A DNA stretch of 16,171 bases from Rhizobiaceae bacterium. Its GTDB lineage: Bacteria; Pseudomonadota; Alphaproteobacteria; Rhizobiales; Rhizobiaceae. Made by a program: the position numbers and the translations under genes. The notes beneath the pieces were generated by a model. That model made no database searches. It was not told the origin of the DNA and worked only from the letters and a program-made list of their open reading frames with translations. The stretch is from assembly GCA_014380965.1 (NCBI GenBank), contig JACMIV010000213.1, forward strand, positions 1 through 16,171. Reading direction: 5' to 3'. Of this stretch, positions 14,103 through 16,171 are shown piece by piece (the first letter of the stretch is position 1; each line of letters opens with the position of its first letter).

Positions 14103-14897
14103 ATGCGGCAATATCTCGATCTCCTCGGCCACGTGCTCGACCACGGAACCGAGCGCGGCGACCGCACCGGTACGGGGACGCGGTCCGTCTTCGGCCACCA
14201 GATGCGCTTCGACCTGTCGGCTGGCTTTCCGCTGTTGACGACGAAGAAGCTGCATGTGCGCTCGATCGTCCACGAACTGCTCTGGTTCCTCAAGGGCGAG
14301 ACGAACATCGCCTATCTCAGAGACAACGGCGTGCGCATCTGGGACGAGTGGGCCGACGAGAACGGCGATCTCGGCCCCGTCTACGGCGCCCAGTGGCGCT
14401 CGTGGCCCGATTACGACGGTGGGCATATCGACCAGATCGCCAAGGTGCGGGACGAGATCGTGCGCAATCCGAATTCGCGCCGGCTCGTCGTGTCGGCCTG
14501 GAACCCCGCGCTCGTCGACGCGATGGCCCTGCCGCCCTGCCACTGCCTCTTCCAGTTCTACGTGGCGAACGGGCGGCTTTCGTGCCAGCTCTACCAACGC
14601 TCGGGCGACATCTTCCTCGGCATCCCGTTCAACATCGCCTCCTACGCGCTTCTGACGGCGATGATGGCGCGGGCGACGGGGCTGAAGGCGGGCGACTTCG
14701 TCCACACGATCGGCGACGCGCACCTTTACGCCGACCATGTCGAGCAGGCGCGCCTTCAGCTCGGGCGTACACCACGGGCGTTGCCGACGCTGGCGCTCGA
14801 TCCGGGTGTGACCGATCTCTTCGGTTTCGCCTTCGAACATGTGTCGATCGTCGGCTACGAGGCGGATCCGCATATCCCAGCGCGGGTCGCGATTTAA
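14103..14897 (+). CDS. thyA: Thymidylate synthase ThyA
   Basis: ThyA methylates dUMP to dTMP using methylenetetrahydrofolate, producing dihydrofolate that FolA then recycles. The protein is 264 residues, identical in length to the E. coli enzyme. Arg21 lies in the dUMP phosphate loop (RGDRTGTGT), then [20 protein letters not shown]. Catalytic Cys146 is in [24 protein letters not shown] lies before it, and [18 protein letters not shown] and [12 protein letters not shown] follow. The C-terminus ends in VAI, as required for active-site closure in this family. The ATG at 14103 gives the canonical MRQYLDLL start, with GGGAG about 9 nt upstream; a TTG further upstream is unnecessary. It is followed by folA on the same strand. 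Confidence 0.97.
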   Translation: MRQYLDLLGHVLDHGTERGDRTGTGTRSVFGHQMRFDLSAGFPLLTTKKLHVRSIVHELLWFLKGETNIAYLRDNGVRIWDEWADENGDLGPVYGAQWRSWPDYDGGHIDQIAKVRDEIVRNPNSRRLVVSAWNPALVDAMALPPCHCLFQFYVANGRLSCQLYQRSGDIFLGIPFNIASYALLTAMMARATGLKAGDFVHTIGDAHLYADHVEQARLQLGRTPRALPTLALDPGVTDLFGFAFEHVSIVGYEADPHIPARVAI

Positions 14898-14907
14898 CCG
14901 TTCACGC

Positions 14908-14936
14908 CTTGTTCTTTTTGTGAGTCGAAGTTAGCG
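14908..14936 (+). promoter_or_regulatory. Weak promoter candidate downstream of thyA
   Basis: TTGTTC (14908-14913), a 17-bp T-rich spacer and TAGCGT (14931-14936) could start a transcript for the small ORF and folA. The -10 is poor. A GTCGA...TCGAC inverted repeat overlaps it, so it might instead mark the end of thyA. Confidence 0.25.
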
Positions 14937-14970
14937 TTCGGCTCGACCTTCATTACAGGGGAGTCTGGCC

Positions 14971-15180
14971 ATGATTGAACGGGTTCCTTTGCTGATGTCT
15001 CGATCCTTGCAGGCCTCCTCGTCAGTGGAGCCTTGCCATCCCGCAGGAAAGGGGCTTGCGGCGGCAACCAGCCGGCGGGGCGCCCGCATTGCCGAGAGCA
15101 GCGCATCGCAGGAGCGTAGGGAACCGATGCCCGCGCTGTCCGCGGCGCTGCGGGAGTTGGCCCAAGGGAGGGCACCATGA
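14971..15180 (+). CDS. Possible 69-aa small protein coupled to folA
   Basis: The ORF starts MIERVPLLMSRSLQASSSVE and ends MPALSAALRELAQGRAP. It has a good ribosome binding site (AGGGGAG, about 7 nt before the ATG), and its TGA overlaps the folA ATG as ATGA at 15177-15180. This is the pattern seen between the coupled genes elsewhere in the window. Against it, third-position GC is lower (roughly 70%) than in folA, and no domain, signal peptide or membrane segment is visible. The last 17 residues could form a short amphipathic helix. It may be a real small gene, a translational leader that delivers ribosomes to folA, or a chance ORF. Confidence 0.4.
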   Translation: MIERVPLLMSRSLQASSSVEPCHPAGKGLAAATSRRGARIAESSASQERREPMPALSAALRELAQGRAP

Positions 15181-15692
15181 GGGACGGGCCGACGCTCGTT
15201 GCCGTGGTCGCCATGGCCCACAACCGGGTGATCGGGCATGACGGCGCGATGCCGTGGACATTGTCGACCGATCTCAGGCGGTATCGCAGGCTCACGATGG
15301 GCAAGCCGATGATCATGGGCCGAAAGACGCTGGCCTCGATCGGGCGCGTCCTCGACGGCCGCGACTCGGTCGTCCTGACCCGGGGAAGCGACCTGCCGAT
15401 CGCGGGAGCCGAGCGTGTCGGCTCGCCGGAAGAGGCGCTGGTTTCCGCCCGGCGCCTCGCCGCGGCGCGGGGTGCCGATGAAATCGTGATCGCCGGTGGC
15501 GCGGAGATCTACGCGCTCTTCCTGCCGCAGGTGGCGCGGCTCTACGTCACGCATGTCGATGCGGAGCCGGAGGGCGATGCCCGGTTTCCCGAGATCGTGC
15601 CGCACGATTGGCGGGAGGTTTCGAGCGAGAGCGTGCCGGCAGGCGAAAAAGACAGCGCGCCGAGCCGCTTCGTCGTCTACGAGCGGCGATGA
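15177..15692 (+). CDS. folA: Dihydrofolate reductase
   Basis: This enzyme reduces dihydrofolate to tetrahydrofolate with NADPH, completing the cycle started by ThyA. The 171-residue protein has the standard layout: AVVAMAHNRVIGHDGAMPW (about 9-27), catalytic Asp32 (STDLRRYRRLT), the NADPH-binding GRKT at 48-51, the conserved Gly-Gly of VIAGGAEIY at 107-108, and LYVTHVDAEPEGDARFP. Its order behind thyA and ahead of hflK is one I recall from rhizobia. The ATG at 15177 overlaps the stop of the small upstream ORF. Nothing suggests an altered active site. Confidence 0.95.
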   Translation: MRDGPTLVAVVAMAHNRVIGHDGAMPWTLSTDLRRYRRLTMGKPMIMGRKTLASIGRVLDGRDSVVLTRGSDLPIAGAERVGSPEEALVSARRLAAARGADEIVIAGGAEIYALFLPQVARLYVTHVDAEPEGDARFPEIVPHDWREVSSESVPAGEKDSAPSRFVVYERR

Positions 15693-15794
15693 GACCCGGT
15701 CGCTCCGCGCAAGGTGCGATGCCGGCACGGACCTGCCGACAACCAATTGATGACTCTGCGGATGCCTGGGGCGCTTTAAATGGTCGCGTTCGCG

Positions 15795-15823
15795 TTGAAA
15801 GGCGCAAATCCACTTCCTATAAG
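15795..15823 (+). promoter_or_regulatory. hflK promoter
   Basis: TTGAAA (15795-15800) and TATAAG (15818-15823) are separated by exactly 17 bp, a near-consensus sigma70 promoter and the best in the window. CCTAT within the -10 and GTTGAAA at the -35 also loosely resemble alphaproteobacterial heat-shock promoters, which would suit hflK, but this is only a possibility. The stretch from the folA stop (15692) to here holds no gene. Confidence 0.65.
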
Positions 15824-15847
15824 GGCGATGCAGTATAGGACTTGGGA

Positions 15848-15874
15848 CGCGCGATCGGGATCGCGCGGGATTTT
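15848..15874 (+). terminator. Hairpin in the hflK leader
   Basis: CGCGCGATC (15848-15856) and GATCGCGCG (15859-15867) form a 9-bp perfect dyad with a GG centre, followed by GGATTTT. It has the form of an intrinsic terminator and could end folA transcripts. However, it lies downstream of the hflK promoter, so it would also be in the hflK 5' leader. Confidence 0.5.
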
Positions 15875-15896
15875 CAGATCGGGCGAGAGGACATCA

Positions 15897-16171
15897 ATGC
15901 CCTGGAGCAATCAGACGGGCGGCGGCGGCTGGAAGAGCGGCGGCGGCAATGGTGGCGGGCCATGGGGGCAGGGCCCGCAAGGTCCCCGGCCCGGTGGGAA
16001 CGGCGGCAACTCGCCTGATCTCGAGGATATCCTGAGACGTGGCCAGGACAGGCTGCGGCGCGTCATTCCCGGCGGCCGGGGGCCGGGCGGCGGTGGCGGC
16101 GGTGCGGCGAACGGCTTTGCCTTCGGCGGGCTCGTCGCAGTGCTCCTCGCGGTTCTTTGGGCCTTCAACGC
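15897..16171 (+). CDS. hflK: HflK, membrane protease modulator (3' truncated by window)
   Basis: HflK and HflC form a large SPFH-domain complex that surrounds and modulates the FtsH protease at the inner membrane. Only the first 91 codons are in the window. The start MPWSNQTGGGGWKSGGG is the typical Gly-rich HflK N-terminus, rich in Pro and Gln to about residue 36. It is followed by the conserved SPDLEDILRRGQDRLRRVI segment (39-57), a second Gly run, and the start of the membrane helix (about 74-90, FAFGGLVAVLLAVLWAF). GAGAGG lies 6 nt upstream of the ATG. hflC and a DegP-type protease usually follow but lie outside the window. Confidence 0.92.
   Translation, partial: MPWSNQTGGGGWKSGGGNGGGPWGQGPQGPRPGGNGGNSPDLEDILRRGQDRLRRVIPGGRGPGGGGGGAANGFAFGGLVAVLLAVLWAFN

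Noticed and set aside
13914..14873. A 319-codon minus-strand frame opposite thyA, considered as a possible missing phoR.
   Set aside because: It has no histidine kinase H-box, N-box or G-box and is antisense to an intact thyA.

Overview
The window looks like a GC-rich alphaproteobacterial chromosome, most likely Hyphomicrobiales (Rhizobiales). The reasons are the alpha-type SspB adaptor, a DUF4169/ribbon-helix-helix pair, a circularly permuted two-piece tmRNA gene, the gene order thyA-folA-hflK, and Hyphomicrobiales-like Pst proteins. Family or genus cannot be fixed from the sequence alone. Nearly all of the window is explained by recognisable genes. From about 230 to 13670 every gene lies on the minus strand; from about 14100 to the end every gene lies on the plus strand.

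Left end (1-2043): the 3' end of an unidentified plus-strand gene converges on a minus-strand unit sspB-DUF4169-RHH. An inverted pair of palindromic repeat copies separates DUF4169 from the RHH gene. Directly upstream of sspB lies ssrA (tmRNA, about 1590-1935, minus). It is in permuted form: acceptor piece first, then an intervening segment, then the coding piece with the tag ANDNYAEVRLAA. It has a clear sigma70-type promoter.

Arsenic region (2044-7071, minus): two transcription units are likely. The first is arsR2 plus an MFS transporter, which share a candidate TTTC-N10-GAAA operator. The second is arsR1-arsC(LMW-phosphatase type)-arsC(glutaredoxin type)-arsH-arsB, tightly packed behind its own promoter. 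Together they would sense arsenite, reduce arsenate by two unrelated enzymes, export arsenite through ArsB, and deal with organic or trivalent arsenicals through ArsH and perhaps the MFS protein.

Phosphate region (7179-13780, minus): pstS-pstC-pstA-pstB-phoU-phoB is a complete high-affinity phosphate uptake and signalling operon, with a Pho-box-like site upstream of pstS and a strong hairpin between pstS and pstC. No phoR is present in the window. phoB carries about 30 extra C-terminal residues. The ars genes follow phoB on the same strand, which fits functionally because arsenate enters cells through phosphate transporters.

Right end (13781-16171, plus): an apparently gene-free gap of about 320 bp, then thyA, a possible 69-codon ORF overlapping the folA start by ATGA, folA (dihydrofolate reductase), and the 5' end of hflK behind a strong promoter and a leader hairpin.

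No mobile-element gene, integrase, tRNA, rRNA or CRISPR array was seen. No wholly new system was found. The most interesting points are the permuted ssrA next to the SspB adaptor gene, the shared ArsR2-type operator, apparently leaderless arsR transcripts, the ars-pho juxtaposition, and the candidate small ORF before folA.
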